Shown one piece after another: positions 28,928-39,806 of a stretch of DNA of 64,000 bases. The notes under the pieces were generated by a model. That model searched no databases. It was not told where the DNA came from and saw only the letters and a program-made list of their open reading frames with translations. This DNA is from Chamaecrista fasciculata (taxonomy: Eukaryota; Streptophyta; Magnoliopsida; Fabales; Fabaceae): NCBI GenBank assembly GCA_003254925.1, contig QANZ01017317.1:69277-133276 (forward strand), read 5' to 3'. The position numbers were made by a program, and so were the translations under genes. Position 1 is the stretch's first letter; every line of letters begins with the position of its first letter.

Positions 28928-29135
28928 TGTTGGCAAAACACCCTTTCGTGCCCTTAACATTTGCGGTGATTTTCAGTTATGCCCCTAACGTTTCATTTGT
29001 GTCAGTTGTGTCCCCAATGTGAAATGTTAGTTTCAATTATGCCCCCACCCTCGTTAGTGTACCATTTTTCGGAACTTTTAAGCTTAGATTCGTGTTCGTT
29101 TCAGNAAACGTTAGGGGCATGAAATGGTGTTTTGC
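28928..29135. mobile_element. Foldback element interrupted by N
   Basis: The left end GGCAAAACACCCTTTCGTGCCC pairs imperfectly with the right end GGGGCATGAAATGGTGTTTTGCC. Arms carry iterated ATGCCCCTAACGTTT-like units. An N at 29105 sits immediately before the right arm, so most of that arm seems to be missing from the assembly. Confidence 0.55.
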
Positions 29136-29576
29136 CTTTTAATATTTTATTTATTTAAAATAATTTATTAACTAGATATAAATTTAAGAACTAAATAGCA
29201 AATTTTTTTCCACTTCCTCTCTTTTCCTTTTCTTTCCTTTCCTTCTCAATTCTCATAGTGCTTAAGCCTAAAGCCTAAAACAGCTATCTTTTCACCCCGT
29301 CAGTCCCTATATATGTGTTCCTCCTCACCTTTCAATCTCTTCCAGCTACTTTCTTCATCCCTTCTCTTCTCTCTTTCTTCCATTCACAAACGTAACCCTT
29401 AAACGCCTCAACGATTTTCCTCAATTTTTCTCCCCCACGCCAAATCTTGGACTCTGCTGTAAGATACCAATCCGTGTTTCCTCTCGTTTTTACCACTTTA
29501 TACCAATAAAAGCATACTTGTACGAATCTAAATTCTTTTTGGTTAACTGGGTGGACCTTAGATCTTCATATCGGAA

Positions 29577-29607
<31 letters not shown>

Positions 29608-31177
29608 NGTTAATGCATTCTGTCTTGGTAGTTTTCTTGTTTGATTACAGCGAGGACACATTTTTTTTGGTTTATCTAAATTTTGCTTTATTTCTTTTCT
29701 TTCTGGTTACCCTTTTGGCTACTGGGAAATTGATCAGAGTAAAACATGAATATCTGGGTTTTCTTCTTGTGCGGTGGGAATAATTGTATTAGTTGTATGG
29801 TGAGTGTTTCAACATTTTTGTTTTTTTATTTTTGTACTTTGTGCTGTATCTGTGTATTTGGCTGGCCACATTGTGGATCACGCACTATGTATAGCATTTT
29901 CTTGGTCAAGCTTCGGTGGTTCTCGTGGCCATTTCATTGTTTAGTGTTGTTTTTGAAGAGCAAAGACAGTACATATTTTTCTACTTCGAACCTATTATGG
30001 TTGTCTTTCATCACTTTCAAGAATCAGAAGTTTAGGCCCTTTGTGCTCTTATATTCTAATAATTTAATGTTTGAATTAGTATAATACATTGGTTCATCAT
30101 GCTGATGCCTTTGTTTGGTTCTTCAAATTTTATATATTTATTAAGCTTTTGGTATGAAACTGTTGGTGGAAACATATACCTCAAAAGAATTGTTGGTATT
30201 TTTGAGTAGTCAATACTATAAGGTACTGGACATTCCTAATATATGATGCTATATCTTTCATTTCATGGGAATTGCAAAATTGACGAAAACAGGAACAAAC
30301 ATCATTATTACTGTAATAAATTGTCATGCCTTGTCGTGGGCTTTGGCTTTAGAACTGGATGTAAGCCATTTTTATTTATTGAATTCAGTTTGAGAAGATC
30401 TTAACATTATCAATTTTAAACTTTACAATCTAGAGGTCATCTTTTTTGTTTTTTTTTTCACTCAGGAGATTTTGAATGTCATGATAGTCATCGATTGATT
30501 GTACAGGCTACTGAGCTTGATGTGAATTGTTTGTTGTTAACTTCAATTTGTATTTGTTGATGCTGTCAGTGAGCAAAAACATTTGGTTATTTTAATTGAG
30601 CAGGACTTGTCCTTCAGATTGATCTCCTGTTAAACTTTTCAAGAATTGTCTGTTTCTTAATGGTATGGGGATAGTAAACTAGTTAACTCTGTTAATAGTA
30701 AACTAGCAATCTATTGGCCTAATTAAAGTATAGTATTTGATGTCCACATTCCACAAAGCTTTCTTCTTTTTCTTCTTTATGAACTGTTGTTCATATTAGG
30801 TTAATTCTTTTTTTTTTCTTTCTAATATATTTTCTTTTTATGTACCAATACAGGTTCTGCTGTTGATTCTGGTTTTAGACGCACATAAATTCTTAGGTTC
30901 TTGCTTTTAGAGATTTCTCCTTCTCGAAATCAGCATTTTGTGAAACTTTGTCGGCAACGGTATGCATTATTCTGATATAATGAGCTATATCAACAGACAA
31001 CAAGTTCCCCTATATTCCCTTTTATTTTTATGGAAGTTATTGAGCTTATGGGCTGCAATTTGAAAGTAGTAGCTTTCAATTTCACACATTTGATTCTGTT
31101 CCACTTTGATTGACATTTTGCTATAACATAAAAATTTCCTGGTAGCAGGTTGGGAGAAATTATTTGTTTCGATCAAA
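29136..31177 (+). other. Probable promoter, 5' leader and leader introns of the E2 gene
   Basis: CT-rich leader-like sequence at 29330-29460 is followed by about 1.7 kb without coding signal. GTAAG at 29460, GTATGC at 30960 and an acceptor-like TGGTAGCAG just before 31150 suggest one or more introns in the 5' untranslated region. A poly-T run with an N (29580-29608) lies inside. The plus-strand open frame 29746-30084 has no family resemblance. Confidence 0.4.
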
Positions 31178-31864
31178 ATGTCATCTCCAAGCAAGCGAAG
31201 AGAAATGGATGTAATGAAATTGTAAGCATACTGTTTAATTAGCGTGGATTGGTTTTTCCATAGTTGATGATAAATTGGTAGTTGTTTGTTATATTATCAA
31301 CTCTGCTTAATTATATTATAGTTGCTATGAAATGATCAAGAAGCACTCTTGCCATGCTGATGTGGTGGCAATACTCTTTTGTGTGCTGAATTATAGATTG
31401 ATTTTAAATCCAAAGTTTGTAATGTGGGTCTTCTTTCTTAAGTTTAGAAATTTGACCTATGGGAGAAGAATTTACAACTCTACATGAGGATATTCCCTCA
31501 TGATTTTGGGCCTGTCTAAATCATCAACCTCTATTGATGTAGAATACTAACTCACCTATGCTTTTGATTTTGTGAATTGTGAAACGTGGCCTAACGCTGC
31601 AAGACCCTCAAACAGCAAAGGAGGCACAGCAATGTGAGCGTGTGACTGCTAGTGAAGTAAGGCAGCCATCGTAGAAGATATATAAGATGTAGTAACCACA
31701 AATAGAAGTGAATAATATGACTTGACTTTATGTGAAGTCAATATATAAGTGAAGTTTTGTTGTGTTAGGTTAATAAGGCTGTTGTGCTCGCTGCTTAGCA
31801 TAAAGTTTTTCATGTTAGCCATCTTTTTTGTATGTGTACAGGCACACACACACGCACACACACT

Positions 31865-31902
<38 letters not shown>

Positions 31903-33182
31903 TGTACTTGATGGAGACATTAAAAAATCTTCCCAGTCATCTTTCTTAAATATTTATCCCCTTTTTCAGGATGATGAGTGACTATACAGTGGAGACAATA
32001 AATGACGGGCTCAATGAGTTCAATGTGGAGTTCCATGGCCCAAAAGAAAGTACTATCTAAATTCTAGAGCTTACTTCTTCATTTATTTTATTGATGTTTG
32101 GCATAAATCTGAAAAATTTCTTGCTGATCAAATACTTATTGGATGCAGATTTATCTCTTGTTTTTGTGAAGGGCAAGAAATGAGGGGAAAGGGACTCAAT
32201 CTATATTTCTGCTAATGTTTATCTAAAATTGCATGATGTGCCTTATCTTTAACATAGTGTTGATTTCCTCATCTCTAAAATGGTTTTTTGCGAGTTCATA
32301 GGTCAAATTCTCATCTTTGAGAACCCTTTCTACTATTTTATGATTTATGACGTGTCACAAATCTGATTGTTGCAGGCCTTTATGAAGGTGGAGTCTGGAA
32401 AATCCGTGTTGAGCTTCCTGATGCTTACCCATATAAATCCCCTTCTATTGGATTTGTTAACAAGATATTCCACCCAAATGTCGATGAGCTGTGAGCACTT
32501 ATCCATTGTTTTTCATTTATTTTTCTTATAAAAAAAAATTGTATGAGAGGGGAAGAAAATTCTTTGACAACTGAAGTAATAGCAATGGGTTATGCTGACT
32601 CTGCTTTGTATGTATTGTTAACTGCAGATCAGGCTCTGTATGTTTGGATGTCATTAACCAATCATGGAGTCCAATGTTCGGTAATCCTTTGTCAACGTCA
32701 ACGACTTCTCCTTTGTCTTCTTGTAATAGATTATCACATTCTCTCTTTTTTCCCCAGATCTCTTAAATGTCTTTGAAGTTTTTCTTCCACAACTCTTGCT
32801 TTATCCAAATCCTTCAGATCCTCTCAACGGTGATGCAGCATCACTAATGATGAAGGATCGAAAGCTGTATGATCAGAAAGTTAAAGGTGAGCTCACTTTT
32901 CAACTTCAGCGTTGTGGCTCTCAGCTTGTGGAGCTGTGCTATATCTATGCAGTTAACTCTTGAGATGAGTCTCTTGTGAAGTTGATAGTACCATATGTGT
33001 TTGATAAAAATGTATTGCTATATGTACTATTTCTGGGGACAGAGTATTGTGAGCGGTATGCAAAGAAGGAAAAAATTACAAACTCTAGAGGTGATGAAGA
33101 GAGTGGAGATGAAGATGATGATATCAGTGAAGGGGAAAGTGGATCAAGTGAAGATGAGATTCCAGGCCATGCTGATCCCTGA
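31178..33182 (+). CDS. Ubiquitin-conjugating enzyme E2, plant UBC4/5/6 group, 6 exons
   Basis: E2 enzyme that carries ubiquitin on a Cys and passes it to substrates with an E3 ligase. Exons 31178-31221, 31970-32049, 32376-32490, 32628-32680, 32758-32886 and 33043-33182 join in frame to 186 residues (Arabidopsis UBC4 is about 187). The N-terminus [15 protein letters not shown], the HPN motif (FHPNVDE), the active-site region [13 protein letters not shown] with Cys at about residue 85, and the [14 protein letters not shown] segment are all present. The tail of about 35 residues is acidic ([11 protein letters not shown]) and ends GHADP, as in this group, whose members resemble animal UBE2H. An (AC)n(AT)n microsatellite (31843-31899) lies in intron 1. 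No frame break. Confidence 0.95.
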
Positions 33183-36100
33183 AAAGTGAAGAAAAGGGTT
33201 TAGTGATTTCTTAGTGTTTAAATCTCTTAAAACTAAAGTAAAACATCCATGTAGTACCAACGAATGATAGCCTTATTGGTTGCACAATCATAAGATGTAG
33301 GGATTATATAATGACATGATTTGGTTCTTGTAAAACCAGACTTCCATTTCATGTATGAATTTAGTAGCCTTTGTCACAGAGGTAATGGAAAACAAACATA
33401 ATCTGTAACTTATATGTAACTCACTCCTCTCTTTCTTCTTCTCTTGGCTGTTTTTCTTGCTATATGCTTCTGTCCTTATTTTCCTATGTTGTTTTTTAGT
33501 AGTGAAAGTTACATTGGCTTACTTTGGATTTTGTTCAATATTACCAGATATTCTTATTTCAAAAATAATAACTTCAAAGAACAAAATATAAAATTAATGT
33601 TGATTATTTTGTATTTTCAACTTTTTTTAAAAAAGGTATTTCTTAACCATCATCCTTAGAGTATTAATTTAAGAAGCCTATTAAATGACGTTATAGATAC
33701 AAATGAGACCGAATATGATCACTTTAAATTTATTAAAAAAAAATCATAATCTCACTTAATTGTGGCAAGTGGTGAAAGGAGTTTACGGAAAACATACACA
33801 CATATATATATATATATATATATATTCTTTTTGGTAACAACCTTTCATGTAGATTGAAGTACACTTTGGGTGCATACTGTAGTTATATATGTTTTACGTA
33901 TTATGATTTGGCCTTTAATGTGTCTCAGAGTTATTTAAATTGTAACTAGTAAGTAGTATCTTACAATTCACTGAGCCCCTTACTGTTCTGTAATGACTTG
34001 GCTTCTTCCAAAGTGTGAATGGGTTACACCCAGTATTAAATAAATTTCAATGTCCTAACCGTTTGCTAAGAATTTCTTGAATTTTTCAATAAAATTTTTA
34101 ATAAAATAAGTTATTTGTACAGAATTTAAAAATTCAGATGATATTTCTCACTTTAAATTTTGGGGATTATGAGAGGATCAAATTGGCAATCCAAGGCCTT
34201 CACCTATACTCTCAAAAGTCAAAACCCACTTTCATTTCAAACTATTCATTCATCTTAACATCTTTTCCTATAGTTGGTTACTTTAATAAATAAAAAAGAC
34301 TAATTAATTATTATTTTTATTTTTAGAGACTAAATTGTATATTTCAATTTTTTAATGATCAATTTGTTAATTCGATGATTTTTCAGGGACTAAATTGTTA
34401 ATTTAATTTTTAAAAATTTTACACTTAAAATCTGATGGGGAGTGTATTGGTCTAAAAATAAAGTAATTGTTGCAACTTGCAAGTGGTGAAAGCAGTTTAC
34501 CGAAAACTGAGAATTACAATTACACAATTATTTATGAACAACCTTTCCCTTAAATTGAAAGTACAATTTCGGGTGCAGAGAGACTATATATAGGCATGTT
34601 TGAAGGAGTATGATTTGGACATCATCTCCAATCCATTGATGGCCACTGTTAGTGTTGAGTATTGTTGACCTTTAAGGTGTCTCAGAGTTACTTGTGTTGT
34701 ATCTCACTGTCAACTAATGTCATCCTAAGTACCCACTAATAGTATGTTTATATTTTATATCAGTGTTCATACTTCATAGTTAAATACTATTATCTCTCAC
34801 ATTACTTATGACTTTATTATCTCAGGCTTCAAAATTCTTTTCTTCCGTATCAATGGGAGAGAGAAAATAATAACAAAATTATTTTTGAAATTTCAATAAC
34901 AAAAAAAAATTTACCAACTACAATACTTAAGAACTAAAATCCCCCCAAAACAAAAAAATAAAGAAGGCTCTAGAATGTTGTAATTACCTCTATAACATTG
35001 AATGGAGGATATTTCATAGTATTCTTGCTCGTAGCTTTTTAAACCAAACAAGAAAAAACTTCTATGATAGTTTTCTCTGTCTAGATTCATTGTATGGCAG
35101 CTGAGTTCAAACGTTTCATCTTGCACTATATAAAGCCTTTTTTCATGGACAAGCAGCAAGTTCTTGACATATGAATCCGCCATTTGCACAACATCTATGA
35201 AAATGAGAATTTTACACATTAGAGACGAGAAATAAAAAATAAATGAAACATCCATTGACATTATACCTTTGGTAAATCATTGATTTGATAGAGATAGATA
35301 ACTTGTTGATATACTTTGTCCTTGGAGCATCTTCCTCTTCCTCCTCATCTTCCTCAATATTTTCCCCAAAACCTATGATATTTTTTAAAATTGAAATTGT
35401 TGAATTACTTGTTGTTTGTCACACCTATTTATAGATGAATAAATTTAAAACAACGACTAATCAAACTACGATTATTTAAAACAACGGTTAGTCAAACCAC
35501 GACTAATCTAACTACAACTATTTAAAATAACGACTAATCGAATATCGACAAATCAAACTACGACTATAACCAAAGAACGTCGATGTTGATACATTTAATT
35601 TTATGTACTATATATTTTTTCTTTTTCTTTTTTTACTCGTTACATTTTTATGTTTCTAATTACCAAACCTTTTAGTTATGATGAATTACCATATATAATA
35701 ATCTTAACGCACAACCAATTCATTCAATTAACAAAATATTTACAAAAGATGTTTAAATTCTTGATATAATCCATGTCCAATAGTGTTGAAAATATTCCTT
35801 TTTATATTTTTCCTAAAAGGAAAAATATGTTCGGTTCGGTTCGGTAGATTATATGTTCAAACCATTAACCGAACCAAACCATTTAATTTTGATGTATTTT
35901 TAACCAAACCAAATCGCTCATTAGTCGGTTTAATACGGTTTTGCTTCGATTTGATTCAGTTTTGAACACCCCTAATTAAGATTATATTTTTCAATTAACT
36001 AAGTTTTTTAATTTTCTTTTTCAATAACTAAAAGATACAAATACGTTTTTGGTCTCTTTGGAGTCGAATTTAATTTTATCATATACATTTTATTTAACTC

Positions 36101-37066
36101 AATTTTATCACTTATATTTTAAAAATAACTCAAAATTTCATCTTGCTATTAGGAACTTTTTTTTACAAAAATAGTTGGTCAATCTTTATTATTATTAATT
36201 TTTTAAAAAATTTTAAAGCTTTAAGTTAAATTTTTATATAACTAGTCATTTTTAAATGAAATCCATTTTTATACAAAAATTAAAGTTAAAAAAAATCTAA
36301 TATGTATTTTAATTATAATATTTTATATATAATATCATCAAATTTTACTAAAAGAATTATTTAAACATTTTATAACAAAATATTAAAATGTGTTAGATAA
36401 TTTTATTAATAATTCATATAATATGAATATTAGGATAAAATTGAATCATTCTAAATAAATAAAATCAACTCAAATAAAACGTAAATAATGAAATTCACTT
36501 AATCACATTCTATCTATGACAATGAAAAAGAATATTTTTGTCCAATAAAACCGAAACGTCTATAATTAATGTGGTTTAATTCACTTGATCACATTTTATC
36601 TATGACAATTTTTGACTTATATTCGAATTCTTAGAAATATTTCATTTGATAATTTACAATAAAAATTGACACGTCTATATTTTTGAAGGTAAAATTAATA
36701 ATTTTTTAATTTTTATTTTTAAAAAGCACACTAATTGTTGCTATCATGAGATACGTGCATCCAAACAATGAGTTCACTGTTGAGCATTACAATAAATAAA
36801 AGAAAGGAAAGGAATTTGAAGATATGATAGTGTTAACGAAGTGTCACTTGACTCTTTCTAATAATCCTAAATGCCGGCACCGAACGACGTCGTCGTCGTC
36901 GTCGCTATTCTCCAATACCATCCAAATCATTACAAAACGAATCACTGTTTATATCAATCAGCCAATTGGCAATCCAACACCTTCACCTAAAATTTCATCA
37001 AAAACCCACTTTCATTCATTAATCTCATTCATCTTACAATCTTCCTTTCATTTTCTTTCATTTCCA
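33183..37066. other. Long intergenic region with diverged duplications; RLK promoter at its end
   Basis: About 3.9 kb with no confident gene. It contains a diverged duplicated pair (33755-33975 and 34465-34700), a copy of the RLK leader (34178-34270), a weak minus-strand open frame 34911-35261 with an acidic GAGGAAGA-rich upstream part that I do not recognise, and a common repeat of GGTTCGGTTCGGT type (35828-35975). 36880-36905 has a CGTCGT repeat. The last 300 bases are probably the leader of the receptor-like gene. Confidence 0.5.
34178..34270 (+). repeat. Partial duplicate of the RLK 5' leader
   Basis: AATTGGCAATCCAAGGCCTTCACC at 34178, followed by AAAACCCACTTTCATTTC and ATTCATCTTA, closely matches 36962-37050 directly upstream of the receptor-like gene start (AATTGGCAATCCAACACC, AAAAACCCACTTTCATTC, ATTCATCTTA). 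No coding part follows here, so only the leader segment was copied or kept. Confidence 0.65.
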
Positions 37067-39187
37067 ATGACGACGCTACTACTACGTCTCTCCATTCTTC
37101 TCTTTCTCTTCTTCCCAATTCTTTATGCAGAGGATGAACAAGTAATCAAAGCACTCGTCACATTCATGAACAAACTTCAACCACCCAATAATCCACCCAC
37201 AGATCCCAATTGGGGATGGAATCTTACCTCCGACCCCTGCACTCACCAATGGCATGGTGTTCGATGCTATTCCAATTCTAAATTCGTCCGAAACATTGTT
37301 CTTGAGGATTCTGGTTTCACTGGGGTTCTAGATTCTGCTTCTCTCTGTACACTCGAGTTTCTTCAAGTCCTAAGCTTGAAGAACAACAACCTACACGGCC
37401 TCATATCCGAGGAAATAGGAGCCTGCAAATCTTTGTCTCTTTTGTATCTTAGTACCAATAACTTCTCCGGCGACATTCCTCTGTCTGTTTCAGAGTTAGT
37501 TAACCTGAAAAGAATCGATCTTTCCGATAATAACTTCACCGGAGACCTCCCTGACATGAGTGGTGTTTCTGGGTTACTTTCCTTTCGTGCCCAAAACAAC
37601 AATTTCACAGGGGAAATCCCCAATTTCGATTTCTTAAACCTCCAAGAGCTAAATGTTTCAAACAACAATTTACAAGGTCCAATCCCTGATGTAAAGGGTT
37701 TGTTTGGTGCTGACAGTTTTTCTGGGAACCCCAATTTATGTGGGACCCCACTCCCAAACGTGTGTCCTCCTTCTCCTCCTCCTCTTCCAAAACATCACAG
37801 AAAAAACAGAACTTTAAGTCATGGTTTTGTTGTTTATTCAGGGTACGTGATACTTGGTGTGGTTTTGCTGCTTTACTTGATGTTCAAAGTAGCAATGAAA
37901 TTGAAGGGTGAAAAAGAAGAATCATCCAAGAAGAAAGAAATGAGAGGCGAGGAAGGTAGTAGTAATTATAGGGACAACAAGGGTGGTGAAACAACATCGA
38001 ATGAGTTAAGTAGGATGATAGGAGTGGGATCAGAGTATTCCTTAACATCTGGTGAGAAATTAGGGACAAGTGTGTCGACAAGTTTGATGGTTCTGTGGAG
38101 TCCAATGGTGAGGACACTGAAGTTTGAGGACTTGTTGAGGGCTCCTGCGGAATTGATTGGGAGAGGGAAGCATGGAAGCACGTACAAGGTGATGATGGAG
38201 AATAATAATAGTGGGGTGGTTTTGGCAGTCAAGAGAATCAAGGATTGGGGGATTTCTAAAGAGGATTTTGAGAGGAGGATGCAAAAAGTAGATCAAGCCA
38301 AGCATCCTTCTGTGAATCCTCTTCTTGCTTATTATTGCTCCCATCAAGAGAAGCTCCTTGTCTATGAGTATCAGCACAATGGTAGTCTCTTCAAGAAGCT
38401 CCATGGTGAGTGACCTTTTTTCATATAGGACATCTATTGTTTGGTCAAAACTACTATTTAGTCCAAATACACTTTTAGTTCCTTATTTTCTTACCAAGTT
38501 ACAAACATTGACTATTTAGTTTTTGAAATGTTGATTTCGAGGACTAAATAATTGATGTTTGTGAAAATATTAGACACCAAAAAGTGTATTACTATATTTA
38601 TTTATTTCTCAGGGTCCCAAGGTGGGAAATATAATTTTGACTGGGGGAGCAGGCTGAATGTTGCAGCCAGCATAGCAGAGGCTCTAGCTTACATGCACGA
38701 GGAGCTTCGTGAAAGTGGGATAGCTCATGGCAACTTAAAATCCAGAAACATTTTATTTGACAACAAGATGGAGCCATGCTTAACCGAATACGGCTTAATG
38801 GTGGTTGAAGATCTTCAACACCATTCTTTCCTTTCTCGCACCACAAGCCAAAAGAACAGAAATCCCACTTACAGCACCTTCAAGGTGGACACTTTTGCCT
38901 TTGGAGTGCTACTTCTTGAACTTCTCACAGGAAAAGTGGTCCAAAACAATGGGCTTGATTTGGCTAAGTGGGTGAATTCAGTGGTGAGAGAGGAATGGGG
39001 TGTTCAAGTTTTTGATCAGTGTTTGGTGTCAGAGGGTGTTAGTGAAGAGAGGATGATGAACTTGTTGCAAATAGCTTTAAAATGCATCAATCCTTCTCCA
39101 AATGATAGGCCAAGTATGAGTGAAGTTGCTGTGATGACCATTTCATTGAAAGAGGAAGAAGAGAGATCCATAACTTTTGAACCATAG
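37067..39187 (+). CDS. LRR receptor-like protein with inactive kinase domain, 2 exons
   Basis: Plasma-membrane receptor-like protein of the LRR III type, probably a signalling pseudokinase. Exons 37067-38405 and 38613-39187 join to 637 residues. I chose the Met at 37067 because it opens a good signal peptide (MTTLLLRLSILLFLFFPILYA); the frame is open 81 codons further upstream but that part is not signal-like. An N-terminal LRR cap (WNLTSDPCTHQWHGVRC) precedes about five LRRs (residues 75-220), a Pro-rich stretch and a membrane helix (about 252-275). In the kinase domain (about 350-625) the ATP loop is RGKHGSTYK and the VAVK Lys is kept (LAVKRIKDW). The catalytic HRD region reads HGNLKSRN, losing the Asp, and DFG reads EYG. 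Both changes predict loss of phosphotransfer, as in several annotated probable inactive receptor kinases. Confidence 0.92.
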
Positions 39188-39806
39188 GCATCATCATTAG
39201 GGAACCTTCTTTTTTAAGTCTTTATAAATGACTTCTTCCATGGAGTCTTCATGTTAATTCAAATTACTTTCATTAATTTAGTTTCAACTTTCAAGCACAT
39301 CAATGAAGATTTTTTTTTTAAAAAAAAATCACGCCAACTTATTATTATGCAATTTTGATTTAATTTTAACTCCGGATTGGTATTGGAATAATCCTCATTT
39401 GAGAAATGGTCATGTGGGAGACAATTATATGGTAAGAAAAAAAATGATGAAAGCTTATTACCAAAAAAAAAAGAACATAATTAAAGCCGCAAGCCTAGCT
39501 AAAGGTTTCAACAAACATTTTACAATCAAAAGTTTGATTGGAACCCCAAGCCTTGTCTTTGCAGTTTGCAGCACTAAATTAAAAGACTAATCATTCTGGT
39601 GCTTCAACAGCCAAACTAATCTGCATTTCAAGCAGCACTTATAAGAAATAGAGAAGCAATATGGAGAAACTGAAATGTGTATTAATCAATGGTGAAGATA
39701 TTACAAGAAGGAGCTATTTATAGACATATAGCTCAGTGTGTACATTTCAGTAAACTAAAAAACTCAACTGAATGGATACTAACTAACAGCTAACTGACTA
39801 GTATTC
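39188..39806. other. Convergent 3' intergenic region
   Basis: The receptor-like gene (plus) and the trehalose-phosphate synthase gene (minus) end 620 bp apart, facing each other. Both 3' untranslated regions must lie here. An open frame at 39303-39590 spans poly-A tracts and is not credible. Confidence 0.6.

Noticed and set aside
29746..30084. Plus-strand frame of 112 codons as a gene
   Set aside because: Cys/Phe-rich translation of a T-rich leader intron; no family resemblance.
31843..31903. (AC)n(AT)n tract as a structured element
   Set aside because: Ordinary compound microsatellite in an intron.
34911..35261. Minus-strand frame of 116 codons as a gene
   Set aside because: No recognised motif, no convincing splice partners, and low-complexity flanks; left as unassigned.
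36824..37066. 81-codon N-terminal extension of the receptor-like protein
   Set aside because: The extension is not signal-like, whereas the Met at 37067 opens a typical signal peptide; the upstream part is leader.
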